From Hysterangium stoloniferum (Eukaryota; Basidiomycota; Agaricomycetes; Hysterangiales; Hysterangiaceae): 64,000 nucleotides of DNA. Numbering within the stretch: the stretch's first letter is position 1; each line of letters opens with the position of its first letter. The stretch spans positions 186,001 to 250,000 of the forward strand of contig WHVD01000074.1 in the NCBI GenBank assembly GCA_015178975.1. Direction: 5' to 3'. Made by a program: the position numbers and the translations under genes. Below are positions 32,916 to 43,420 of the stretch, piece by piece. The notes under the pieces are model-generated. The model did no database searches. It was not told the origin of the DNA and saw only the letters and a list, made by a program, of their open reading frames with translations.

Positions 32916-33249
32916 ATAGCTTTCATGATAAGAATGATAGTTAAAATGTGACATTTAATGTCACATATTAATTACAACATCAAGTAGATGTCACATAATG
33001 TTTCCTGTAATTTTCCTAGCCCTCTAGAATATAATATGATATAATAAAATATGTGAAAAGAGAGGGTTACAAAACTGTCCCAATGATTGGTCATTTTTAA
33101 ATATTCACTGTGACACCAATATCCATCTATATTGTGTAATATTTGGGTATATAAAAGTTAGTATGTTAAGGTATATGTGAGAATATGTTTACTATTTATA
33201 AAATTTACTTGGTAGGTTATAAAGTATTTATTGAGAATTACCAAAACAT

Positions 33250-33551
33250 TGTAAGGGCGACTCTCTAGACCGCACTGACTCGCACTATGACTGAGTTGGG
33301 GCACTAGCAGAGGGAATCTGAAGTAAGTTTTATACCTATCTATTATATACATACAATGTACACTATTACTTACCTAGCAGAGGGAATCCGAAGAGAAAAG
33401 TCTAAGGAACCCTCGGCTAGCGAGTGACTAACTAAAGGTGCAGCTGAGTTTGAAAATGTGATAAAAACAAGGTACTCTTATCCTTGACTTATGAGACTAT
33501 ATTAAGGAAGGTCAGGGATGAATTTAGAAAACTTGAGATTGTCCCCTGACA
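33250..33551 (-). repeat. 3' LTR of the chromovirus
   Basis: 302 bp. Keeps CG at three sites where the partner has TG or CA. A 15-bp phrase (CTAGCAGAGGGAATC on the plus strand) occurs twice inside the LTR. In element orientation a TATAAAA box lies between the two copies. Confidence 0.95.
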
Positions 33552-33554
33552 TCA

Positions 33555-33566
33555 CCCCCCCTTTTA
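33555..33566 (-). promoter_or_regulatory. Polypurine tract of the chromovirus
   Basis: A purine run (AAAAGGGGGG followed by GTGA on the minus strand) directly inside the 3' LTR, the standard plus-strand primer position. Confidence 0.75.
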
Positions 33567-33619
33567 AGATATGGCATCCCGACATGCTGTTGCTGCCAAT
33601 AAAGTCCAGGCTTGACCTT

Positions 33620-34138
33620 TCAAAACTCTGGAATCTGGGTTACTCGCACTATGGTGTTTGGAGGTTGTCTTGATCCTCGAATAGGGCCCTGAGTTGTTAC
33701 TGCCTCTGGATGTCGTGTGTGGAAGTCTGCTGTCAGAGTGGGAGCGAATACCATATATCCTGGTTCCCAGCTATTATGTTCCATGCCAAAGCCTTGCCAT
33801 TTTATGAGGTATTCAATTCGCCCATATCTCCATCTACTATTCAATACCTTCTCAACTTCATACTCCACTTCTCCTTCCACTACTATTGGATGTGATTGAG
33901 AATGGCGGCCAATGATTGGATCCTCAATTTTTGGTGTCAGTTTCACCACATTGAATACTGGGTGGAGTCTATTCATTGACTTGGGCAGTTCCAACCTATA
34001 GGCAATTGGTGAGACCTGTTCAAGTATCTTGAATGGCCCTAACCGAAGGTGTGAAAGCTTCTTTGAGGGTTGGGCCATTTGAATATCACTGGCATCTAGG
34101 AAAACTTGGTCTCCTGCCTTGAAGTTTGGTGCTGGGGT
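33620..34138 (-). pseudogene. Integrase C-terminus with GPY/F and chromodomain
   Basis: Reads MAQPSKKLSHLRLGPFKILE then VSPIAYRLELP, the GPY/F module of gypsy integrases, followed by HPVFNVVKLTP and a chromodomain: YEVEKVLNSRWRYGRIEYLI, KWQGFGMEHNSWEP. Chromodomains of this class can steer integration to marked chromatin. The aromatic cage is partly kept (Y at the start, W of KWQG). The frame is cut off from the integrase core by TGA at 34139-34141, where related elements continue with Arg; a CGA to TGA change would explain it. Confidence 0.88.
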
Positions 34139-34900
34139 TCACCGACGGTTGTAGTACTTTGTCATCTCGTCCTTTGCTTTAGCCAATGCTGCTTTTGCCT
34201 CCTCAAGAGTTTCAGCCATTCGATCTCGAAAATCGCTTGCCAATTCCACCTTGCTGGATCGAAGGTTTGGTTCAAAACCCATTCGTGGATGACATCCACA
34301 GTCTAACATGAATGGTGTCTGTTGTGTAGATGCATGGATATGGTTGTTGTATTGAAATTCTGCAAGTGGGAGAAGGTCAACCCAGTCTGATTGGTGCTGA
34401 TTCACAAAAATCTGTAGATATGTCTCAAGCTCTTGGTTGACTCGTTCAGTTTGTCCATCAGTTTGAGGGTGGTAGGCTGTGGAATAGGCTGGTTGAATCC
34501 CAAGGAGCCGATATAATTCCTGAGTGAAATGGCTTGCAAACTGTGATCCACGATCTGAGATGATTCTCTGTGGGAGTCCATGATGCTTCCACACATCCTT
34601 AAAAAAGATCCGAGCTGCACCCACAGAGTCAACAGTTTTGTGTGTGGGCAGGAAATGTCCCCGCTTTGTCATGAGATCTACAATTACCATAACTGAATCA
34701 TATCCTTGAGATTCAGGTAGGTCAACTATGAAGTCAACACTGGTTGTATCCCATCGGTCTGCTGGTGTGGTGTTTGGGTGTAATTCCCCAATTGGCATTC
34801 GATGCTGGAACTTGGTGTGTATACATGTGTCACAGGTCTTGACATATTGCCCTATATATCGTGATATGCCTGGCCACCAGAAGTTGTGACTTACTAGCTC
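34139..34900 (-). pseudogene. Chromovirus integrase core
   Basis: About 220 codons without a stop. The DDE catalytic residues are all visible: Asp in TTSVDFIVDLPES, Asp in IISDRGSQFAS, Glu in TDGQTERVNQELE 36 residues on. The zinc-binding part lies just upstream to about 34910, with a frame change. Downstream the frame is stopped by TGA at 34139. The core itself appears intact, which agrees with a recent insertion. Confidence 0.9.
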
Positions 34901-34912
34901 TAAAGTCTTCCA

Positions 34913-35705
34913 TCATCCTGCATGGCCAGCAACCCGAGAGTCATGGTGCTGTTCCACAATCCTACGCCTCAGTTCTGGGTCAGTTGGGACATATATTTTA
35001 CCCCGATACAACACCAATCCATCTTCCTCTGACCATTCCATTAATCTGATAGATTGGCCACCGGATTTCTGGAGTTCCTTCACTGCCTTGATCACCGCTT
35101 CCTCCTGTTCACCCTTCTCATTTACTTGGTGAATAGCAGTGAGGAATTCACATTCTGGCCCATGTATTGATACGCCCTCCATGGCTCGAATTGCAAAGAA
35201 CTCTGGCTTAAGTAGAGTGATGTTTGAGTTGTCTCCTTCACCTGAACCATGGTCAGACCAGCGAGAGAGTGCATCTGTTTTACCCATAGAGCGCCCTGGT
35301 TGGTGGTGCAGTTGGAAATCAAAACGTGCCAGGAACAGCGACCATCGGGCCTGTCTTCGGTTTAGCTTTTTTGAGGACATGAAGTACTCGAGGTTTTTGT
35401 GATCAGTCCTCCACTGAGTGCTGTGCCCCCTCTAGGAAATGTCTCCACTCATCAAAGGCACGAATCACTGCCAGCATCTCTTTGTCATGGATCTCATAAT
35501 TGCGTTCAACAGCTGACAGGCTTTTTGAGTAAAAGGCAACAGGATGCCACTTTCCATCATCCAGCTGTTGTGAGAGGACTGCTCCAGTGGCATAGTCTGA
35601 TGAGTCAGCTTCAACTCTAAATGGTTTTGAATCATCAGGCATTGTCAGAATTGGTGCATTTGTAACCAGATCCTTGAGGAGAAGGAAGGCATTGTCCTCT
35701 GTCAT
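34913..35705 (-). pseudogene. Chromovirus RNase H and connection
   Basis: 35403-35705 reads FRVEADSSDYATGAVLSQQL, PVAFYSKSLSAVERNYEIHD and [20 protein letters not shown], with the first RNase H Asp in EADSSDYA and Glu in KEML. It then breaks: SVED and a stop replace the expected [13 protein letters not shown], consistent with loss of five bases. The following frame 34913-35380 resumes [35 protein letters not shown] and reaches the integrase zinc region ([20 protein letters not shown]). Confidence 0.88.
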
Positions 35706-36524
35706 GGTCCACCTCCAGTTGGTTTCCTTTTTTGTGAGATCAAACAGTGGTCACGCATGGTGGGAGAAATCTGATATGAATTGCCTATAGAAGTTGGCAA
35801 AACCAAGGAATGCCTGTACCTCTTTCTGACTGGTAGGAGTGGGCCAATCAGATACACCTGACACCTTGATTGGGTCCATCTCTGCTTGGTTTTCAGAACT
35901 AGACCAAGGTATTCAATCTTTGTCTTTTCAAACTCACATTTCTCTGGCTTAAGGTAGAGCTTATACTCGCGAAGATGCTCTAGAACCAGTAATAGGACAC
36001 GCCGATGTTCCTCAAGCATCCAGGTAGACACAGACAACTCCTTCTGCAACCAAATCTCGGAAGATGTCATTCATCATAGTCTGAAAGGTTGCTGGACTAT
36101 TAGTGAGGCCAAAAAACATGACTAAGGGTTCAAACAACCCTCTATTTGTTCGGAAAGCAGCCTTCCACTCATCACCATCCTTAATGCGAACATTGTTGTA
36201 GCCCCATCTGACATCAAGTTTTGTGAAATACCGTGCCCCTTTTAATCGATTCACCAGTTCTGAAATAAGTGGGAGTGGATATCGATTTTTTATGGTTTGG
36301 GCATTCAATGCATGATAGTCTTGTACAAGTTGAAGGGAGCCATCCTTCTTCTTGATGAAGAAAACTGGGGATGCCATGGGTGACTTAGAAGGACGTATCC
36401 GACCAGTTGCAAGGTTTTCAGCAATAAAAATATCCAGCTCTGTCTGTTCATTGAGGGACATAGGGTAGACCTTGCAATTGGTTGACTTTGCATCAGGGAT
36501 TAGTGCAATTGCATGGTCCCAAGG
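35702..36524 (-). pseudogene. Chromovirus reverse transcriptase, catalytic box deleted
   Basis: 36012-36461 is a well-preserved RT N-terminal half: [81 protein letters not shown]. The frame ends VCVYLDA and stop, exactly at the YLDD box. In a second frame (35702-36070) the protein continues [40 protein letters not shown]. About 26 bases that would encode the second Asp and the following DILIFTK-type residues are missing. The upstream side is interrupted by the AT-rich insertion at 36525. Confidence 0.92.
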
Positions 36525-37196
36525 GAGGATATCTGAAAACTATTAAGTATACCAAATTCTAATATACTCTAAAGGTCATTTAAACATCTGAGATGTGATT
36601 CAAACATAATTTGGTTTTTAAAACTTTTTGAAAGTTTTAAACTCTCTCATACATTACAAACTCAAGAATCTTTCCGGACACAAGTAGACAATAAAAAAAA
36701 TTAGTAGTTTGAAACACTAATACTTTTAAAAAATAGATACCTTTAAATAGTCCATTCCATGCATATGTATATCATTGGCACCTCTAAATACATATGTATT
36801 ACTTCAGAATAGATCTGTCAATCTAAACAGATTTCTACTTGATTCAACATACCCAGAATATATAGGGGGTTTTACTTAATAAAGACAGCTGTGGTATGAA
36901 AAATTTCCAATAATATTTTACATATTTTACAGGGAAATAACTACATTACAACTTTTAAAAAACAAAGTACTAATAAAAGTATTAGTAGGCATCTGTAAAA
37001 GGAAGGAAATTATATACAATGGAATTTGTTAAATAACTATGGGTTGTATAAGATGTAATATGGAGAACTATTTCTGATGGTTGTTTTTTGATGATATAAT
37101 TGTTTCAGAATAGATATCACTATTTAAAGATGGAGTTTTGTAAAAATAAGACTTTTATTAGTAAATATTTGAGATTATAGTAATTATAAACACCCT
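36525..37196. mobile_element. AT-rich 672-bp insertion in chromovirus pol (MITE-like)
   Basis: Pol sequence is interrupted between LPDRKPW and the following [11 protein letters not shown]. The flanks repeat CCAAGG (36519-36524 and 37197-37202), a 6-bp duplication (or CAAGG, 5 bp). Joining across it restores the expected RKPWDHAI. Ends GAGGATATCT and, complemented, GAGGGTGTTT are weak inverted repeats differing only by transitions. No coding sequence is present. It is a likely non-autonomous DNA element; the superfamily is not assigned. Confidence 0.7.
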
Positions 37197-37202
37197 CCAA
37201 GG

Positions 37203-37867
37203 TTTTCTATCAGGCAATGAATTAAATGACTCCTTGGAGAACACATCTTCAAAGGTGTGGAGATACTCAGGGACAATGTCTCAAAAACCTTTTGGGCTCG
37301 GTGTATTAAACCTTGCACTAGCCTCTGCTAGTCGCTGAGACACTGTGGCAGATGCTCGAATCTGACTTGGAGTCAGTTCTGGGTGCAGCACCGTGACAAA
37401 TACCCGATCTCCATCTTCAATTAAGTCCTCTATTTGGTCTTCAACCTCATCAGACTGATCAGGTAGTAAATCAGAAATTGGCTCTTCTGTTTCCTCAGAT
37501 GTGAAGACTGGGGCAGGGGCATCTCTACAAGCTTGTAAACATCTAATCTCTTCACGTGCCCTGAGGGGTGAGATTTTACACTCTTTACAGTGTGGGTTAC
37601 AACAGGTCATTTTGACTTCTTGTGTCTGCCAATTGAGTAAAAGGGATTCCTTCCCAAGCTTGGTGACTGCAAACAATGCCTTTTCTGAGTGATCCTTGTA
37701 GTGGAGGACCAACTCAGCAACTTCAGTGATTGAACCTGCTTCATTGGGTGTCCCATCAACATTGTATACATGAATTGGGTAGATGAGTGATCGTGTGGCA
37801 ATTCTGTTTTCATACACATAGTCTCGGTCAATGAATAGACCAGTTGCACCACAATCAACCAATGCAC
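37203..37867 (-). pseudogene. Chromovirus protease and pol linker
   Basis: The retropepsin active site reads ALVDCGATGLFIDRDYV (near 37830-37867), where Cys replaces the usual Ser or Thr of D-S/T-G-A; the D-C-G-A form is seen in some basidiomycete gypsy elements. It continues to GKESLLLNWQTQEVKMTCC and an acidic linker (TSEETEEPISDLLPDQSDEV). The end VFETLSPEYLHTFEDVFSKE leads into RT and is then split by the AT-rich insertion. Confidence 0.85.
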
Positions 37868-38148
37868 GAGTCGATCGGAGAAGACCAGTGTCAGTTGTTT
37901 GGAGCTCGACTTTTAGGTGTAATGATTTCGCAGTTGCCGTTGAGGCAATAATGAGAGATTTTGGAAGACGACATTCCCAAACTGGTCTTCTACGATGTGA
38001 ATGGACTGAGGGAGACTTGGGTGGGTTATGACTTGAATTCCAGTGTCCTCACTCAACAGAGGTTCAACTTCTGATGTATTAACTGTACATACATCATCAA
38101 CAGAGAGGAGACTGAATCTATTTGAAAGTGGCAGCGAGGGCATACCCT

Positions 38149-39288
38149 TCACTCACTGCAGTTGGGAAAACCCGAAGCAGGCTGTAGGTCAGCCCCTCGA
38201 GGAGAGTCATCTGCTTCGGCCACCCTACTACAGGCAATTTGGACATCCACTTCTGCAAGAAGGATGTCCATGGCCATGTCCTGTCCCTCTTCATCAAGGC
38301 TAGTAAGTAGGGAGCAGATTCTTTGTAGTTTCCGAGGGCAGTCACGACTGAGATGACCCGGCTGATGACACTCGAAACAGAGTGTTGAGGGAAGACCCCA
38401 GCCTTTGGTCGCATCAACATCCATCACGTCGATCGGCCTAGAGGAGGGTAGTGTCGACATAGGATGTGGGGGAAGTGGGGGAACGATGCGAGGGAACATC
38501 AAAGGTTTCAGTGCGACCGGTTGCATTGTGACACCTGCTGAATGAAAAATTTCGTTTGCGTTTCGGTTTCGGTCGAAGCGGGAAGCGGCATCATACCAGC
38601 CTTGCTCGTCGTCGTCCTTTGGGTGGTTCTCCATCGTTGCAACCTGGGTCTGGATATTTGGTAAGAGGCCGTGTTGATATTTCATCACAATGGCTAACAC
38701 GTCTTTGTAACCTGCAAGGCCAACGAGTTCATGAAACTCATCTGTGTACTCGTCGACCGTTCTTCGGGCTTGATGGTACGTCATTCCTTCTAACTTGATA
38801 CGGGCCATAGCTGCTTCGTCAGCTGGAAAGAACTCGCGCTCAAAGGTCCGCACGAAGGTCTCCCACGACGGCACCACGTCTCCTTGACTCCACGACTTCA
38901 TGAGCTGATTTGCAAAAAGGGTGGCTCGACCCGTCTTCATGAACAACACCACCCATTGAACCTTCGTCTCGTCCGTCTGGAACTTCAACCCATTCATGCT
39001 GATGTACAGCAGACACGAGTTGTAGGAGGTACATCTGCCAGATCGATCACTGTCGTACACATTCGGAAGTGGAACCTTCGGGCCTGAGTTGGTCGAAACG
39101 GCAGCAGAGGTTGACGTAGGTAATGTGGGCGGCTGTGGAGGATTCGTTGGTGGTTGTGTTTGTACAGTGAGTTGCTGAAGAATTTGCTGCAACAGGTCCA
39201 TATTTTGCTTCTGGGAGGCTTGGAGATCTCGAATGACATTACTGTGCTGTTACAGCACCTGGTGGGGATCAGTAATAGAAGTCGACAT
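38149..39288 (-). pseudogene. Chromovirus gag
   Basis: The open stretch to 39201 encodes 350 residues: MDLLQQILQQLTVQTQPPTN, then capsid QVVLFMK-like and TFVRTFEREFFPADEAAMAR, RRTVDEYTDEFHELVGLAGY, and near the C-terminus the nucleocapsid knuckle CFECHQPGHLSRDC (CX2CX4HX4C, intact). The likely true start is ATG at 39286-39288 (MSTSITDPHQVL), followed by TAA at 39250-39252, where a Gln codon would be expected; a C-to-T change explains it. After 38149 the sequence runs into the protease region in another frame. Confidence 0.9.
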
Positions 39289-39427
39289 AATAGTAAAAAT
39301 GAGGGGAGGGGACCGCACGTAAACTCGAAGTAGATTAGATCTGTATAAATGTTTGAATTCGCAATCTTGAATATGGTTTGAAAAATAGCGGCGGTGACTC
39401 CGGTCACTCGATGTGAGACTTTTCTTC

Positions 39428-39729
39428 TGTAAGGGTGACTCTCTAGACCACACTGACTCACACTATGACTGAGTTGGGGCACTAGCAGAGGGAATCAGAA
39501 GTAAGTTTTATACCTATCTATTATATACATACAATGTACATTATTACTTACCTAGCAGAGGGAATCCGAAGAGAAAAGTCTAAGGAACCCTCGGCTAGCG
39601 AGTGACTAATTAAAGGTGCAGCTGAGTTTGAAAATGTGATAAAAACAAGGTACTCTTATCCTTGACTTATGAGACTATATTAAGGAAGGTCAGGGATGAA
39701 TTTAAAAAACTTGAGATTGTCCCCTGACA
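39428..39729 (-). repeat. 5' LTR of the chromovirus
   Basis: 302 bp, seven substitutions from the partner: six transitions, all with T or A in this copy, and one transversion. No TGG primer site follows it; the adjacent element sequence reads GAAGAAAAGTCTCACATCG. Confidence 0.95.
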
Positions 39730-39759
39730 AACATTGGGACAGTTTTGGAAGCCACTGTA

Positions 39760-40410
39760 AGTCACTAAATATTTATTTGATACTGTGACAATATTTGTTA
39801 ATTGTGGTGTCATCAGATTGCTGCTGATGACATTGTTTTACAATTGGTCCCTTTATCTTCAATTTCATTTCTCATGGAGTTCAAGGACAAGAGATTAGCC
39901 TCTGCACATTTACCTCTCTAATTCCCTGCAATTGGAAATGTGATTCATGCATTTCAGAGTAGACCCTATCCTGAGGCACTCATAATCTCATTGGATGGTT
40001 AGGATCACAGAGTTTTGAAGTTTACAACAATCTTTCAAGTCAAGAAGTCCCTCCTCCCAATTTTAATTTAGACAACCTAGACTGGCAAATCACAGGTAGC
40101 TGCTATGGAAAGCCCCCAGTCTGAATTCATCCCCACTATCCCAATACTATAGATGATGGTCTTGCTGAAGAGAAGATGAACAAGACAGCCACAGAATGTG
40201 GAAATTACTACAATAAATATAACAAGGCATATTCCTCTGGTGCTATCATTTGATTTGTCTTGGATTCCACATTATTTCCATAGCTGAGGGCCGAAATGAT
40301 GTCTTCTCTGCAATATATACACACTGGCCTATTGCTCCCAAGATTATTGTCTATGATTTTACTTGCCAACTGGCTTCCTACTGCCTTATTCCTGAACCAT
40401 CCTTTTTGGT
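39760..40410 (+). pseudogene. KDZ-type transposase, continuation after nested insertions
   Basis: After the Tc1/mariner end the KDZ reading resumes: ECGNYYNKYNKAYSSGAII, then CLGFHIISIAEGRNDVFSAI, YTHWPIAPKIIVYDFTCQLA and SYCLIPEPSFL. The last part matches the KDZ catalytic region (family form: H-x-x-C-x-GFH..AEGRNDVFSALYT..W..AP..V.YDFACAL). It contains one catalytic Asp (YDF). It is truncated at about 40410 by family A gypsy copy 2, so the following CxxH region is missing. Confidence 0.8.
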
Positions 40411-40705
40411 AAGTCACTCAATTGATCCCTGGATGGTCCAAGGAGCTCATAATCCTGATGGAGAGAGGAAGAACAGCAATAAAAAGGGAATTGTTTATCC
40501 AACTTGTGGATTTGCTTAAAGTACATGACGATACATTGCAAATTTTGCATGTACTGATCAGATGCCTTCATGGTGTCCCCAAGGTCAACTATTGATACAT
40601 ATACATTTAGATTTTAGAATGCTCCGTCTACAAAAGGTCACCTGAGATATCTTTTGCATATTTCAGCCTTCGGTCTAGGCTCTTGCACATCCAGTAAAAG
40701 ACAAG

Positions 40706-42335
40706 ATGATGATGGAATTATTGAATGAATTTGATGAGACAACACAGATACCCCCTTCTCCAGTTTCAATGATGGACTTGTTTATACGAGAGCTCAAGGG
40801 TTCCCCCGACACTTGTTTCCTCCATTTGGTCAATCACCTGCTGATCCTAGAAGGCTTTCCAATGGACATGAGAATCAAAGTGACGGAACACCTACAGGAA
40901 AAGGATATCCCAATCAAACTTTCCCTCTACCAACCACAACCACATCACCTTCTTAGCATGGCTGAATGATGACTGACTCCCAATGTAGAAACTCCACATG
41001 CCAGAGTACCCTTTGACACTCCTTCTACCACCCTGAATCCTTTTGATGGCTCTCACCAGAATCTAGACAGATCAGCCACCAATAAAGGTCAACTGTCCTT
41101 CCAAACCGCATTCATTGAGGGGATCACAGGCCAGGTATTCAGTCGAGGATCATGAGACCCAGATGAAACTCATTGGCCCCCGCCAATCAAATCCAATTCA
41201 TTCATCACTCCTGGAGAAGAGCCAAGCAACTCATCTGGGAGCTTGGATAGCTCCTACAGTAACCAATACCAGGGATGTAAAACCCTGGGACCCCTAGACT
41301 TCCAAACCACTCAGGCTTCCAAAGTGATGACTTACCTAAGGAGAAGGTGCTTACTCTCAACATGAATGATATCAAGATAAAATGGTCCAACCTCCCTGAA
41401 TACAATGGGAGTCATTCCAAAGTGTTGGAGTACATCCTCGACATCATGAGCCTTTTGGAAATATGGGACTCAATGAGTGCCCTGTTGGGAGTCGCTCTGC
41501 CCAGATGACTCACAGGTAATGCGAAGATTTGGTGGAGCACCCTAGACCGTGAGCATCACACTGAATTCAGTCAATCTCACAGATCTTTCCTTTGGGGCAT
41601 CGTCGAAGGTTTACTAGGGACCAGGTGGTGTGAATCTCTTGTGATCAAATGGGAAGAAATGAGGTTTCATCAACCTCATCATAATCGTGAAACTCTGGTG
41701 CAGTACATTCAATGCTGGATCAAGTTGTATCAGTTTATCTATGGTTTCCACCAGGATCAAAAGGAGGAAATGCACTGTTTAATCTTGACCCTACATATCT
41801 ACTGAATGGCTTTACTTATTGCAAGGACAACCCATCAATGACATACAGTAATGGGGTTGCAGACTTACACCAATAACTTACAGGAAGCCCTCATTAATGC
41901 CTGGAATCAGACCCATCGAGAGCATTACCAGTTCCAGAAGCCTAGAGTCATGATTGCTAAACAGGAAGGGTTGGATCCTGGGTATGAGGAAGTATACTCC
42001 AGGGGAATCAACTCTACCAACTGCAGACCTGTCCTTCTCAGCGAAACCAAGGACAAAACTGTCCCTAGGAAATCTAATGTGAAGCAGGGTAAGAATCACA
42101 GCAAGTTCTTCTTTGAATGAAGCAACAAGAAAGGCATCGCTATGCCCCCGAAGGAGTGCTGGATTTGTGGGAGTTTAGAGCATTTTAAGATCGACTGCCC
42201 TCACGCAGGCAAGATGTTGTATTATGTCTCTATTAAAAAATGCTCCACACAGAACCCAGTTGAGGAGGTGGAGGATCAGAGGGCTTATGAAATGGTTTAT
42301 GGATTAAGCATACATACAAGGAAAAGTACATAACA
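40706..42335 (+). pseudogene. Gag with intact zinc knuckle, family A copy 2
   Basis: Gag in several frames: SPVSMMDLFIRELKGSPDTC (40706-40969); a capsid region including MRFHQPHHNRETLVQYIQCW and GLQTYTNNLQEALINAWNQT (41640-42120); and the knuckle PPKECWICGSLEHFKIDCPH (42142-42333), a canonical CX2CX4HX4C motif. TGA at 42118-42120 and other stops break the frame. The knuckle here shows what copy 1 has lost. Confidence 0.82.
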
Positions 42336-42391
42336 TTGATGAGGACTCAATTTTAATTTCTGTTTATCTTCCTCAATCAGAGGACAATGTC

Positions 42392-43420
42392 ATGTTAGAT
42401 ACAAGTTTACCTTCAAATGAGAGTGAAGTGTCAGAAGTCTACATTTCCATATCAGACTGTGATTTTATTGAGAAAGGAGACTGGCTGGATGCTCATTGTC
42501 AGAACTGGAAAGGTCTGACTGAGATGGAAGCCTTATCAGGATCTGGACTTCCTATCATTGAGGAAATCATCGATGAGGAAGTATCTGCATATCAATCTGA
42601 AGAAATAAGTCAAAATTATGTTATAGAAGACCCCTCTGTGTTGGAAGGATTGGAGGAGAACTCCCCCTTTGACCTAGGACAGCTACCCACCTTACTTCCT
42701 TATGAGGATTCAGATTCGGAAACAGATGATCCCATCCCAAGCACTACTCCTGAGGTACTTAACAGTAGATGTGTGAGGAGGGACGTCAGACTAGCCACAA
42801 ACAAGGAAAGTAAAAGACCCAAGGTCCAATACCCTCGATCCAGTTGACTTATGAAGGAGGATTCACCATCATCTATCGCAAAAGGGATCCTCCCAGTGGA
42901 TACTCTAGTATAGGGATCTCAGCATTACATGTCTATGGGTGGGTAGGGAACTCAGAAGCCTCTAACCTTATCAAAATCAGGCTGGATGCCAGAGCTGACC
43001 TTTCCCTAATTTCAGAGGATTTCTATAAGGAGTTAGAAGATTGCCCCAAACTCAAACAGGGACTCAAGCTGCATCTTGTTCAGCTTACCAGTAATGCTAA
43101 AGTCTTAGGATACATCAATGTCCCCATATACCTTGAAGATGAAGCCAGTACTCTCCTTAAATTTACAGCTGAAATGTACATCATCTGAGGTATGACTGTA
43201 CTAATTCTTCATTGGGAGGATTTCCACATGAATTATGAGATCAGGATGCTACAAGACCAGCCATTGGGGTCCAGATTGATTCTCCCAGGAAGAGTGGAGT
43301 CTATCCCAGCTAGTTCCTCTAAAGAGCCACAGCCATTAACCTTCTCGATTAGCAAGGCTTCCCTTGAGGGATGAGTTGATGACTCACCTGAATTGACTTC
43401 CAAACTGGATAAAGGGGTGA
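42392..43420 (+). pseudogene. Protease region, family A copy 2
   Basis: 42392-42847 encodes an acidic linker (SNESEVSEVYISISDCDFIE, DDPIPSTTPEVLNSRCVRRD). 42844-43188 contains the retropepsin-like core IKIRLDARADLSLISEDFYK and LTSNAKVLGYINVPIYLEDE. The active site is LDARADLS, with Arg where Gly is needed after D-A, so it is not catalytic as written. 43192-43374 continues pol. TGA codons separate the parts. Confidence 0.65.

Larger units (their letters stand above)
33250..39729 (-). mobile_element. Chromovirus (Ty3/gypsy with chromodomain), full length, inactive
   Basis: Complete 6480-bp element: 302-bp LTRs at 33250-33551 and 39428-39729 with TGTAAGGG..CCCCTGACA ends and the target duplication AACAT at 33245-33249 and 39730-39734. 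The polypurine tract (AAAAGGGGGG on the minus strand, about 33555-33566) lies next to the 33250 LTR. Gene order on the minus strand is gag, protease, RT, RNase H, integrase, chromodomain. The LTRs differ at 7 of 302 sites, so it is the youngest large element here. It carries a 672-bp insertion in pol, a nonsense codon early in gag, a deletion at the RT catalytic site and other frame breaks. Confidence 0.96.
31350..39757 (-). mobile_element. Tc1/mariner element interrupted by retrotransposon sequence
   Basis: Termini are CAGTGGCTTCCAAAACTGTC at 31350 and its complement ending at 39757, with the TA target duplication at 31348-31349 and 39758-39759. Each arm has an outer and an inner copy of AAAACTGTCCCAATG, the inner ones at about 31410-31425 (complement) and 33069-33085. 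Removing the 6480-bp chromovirus and its 5-bp duplication leaves about 1.9 kb, which still includes a 440-bp gypsy RT fragment. The element sits inside the KDZ transposase. Confidence 0.88.
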
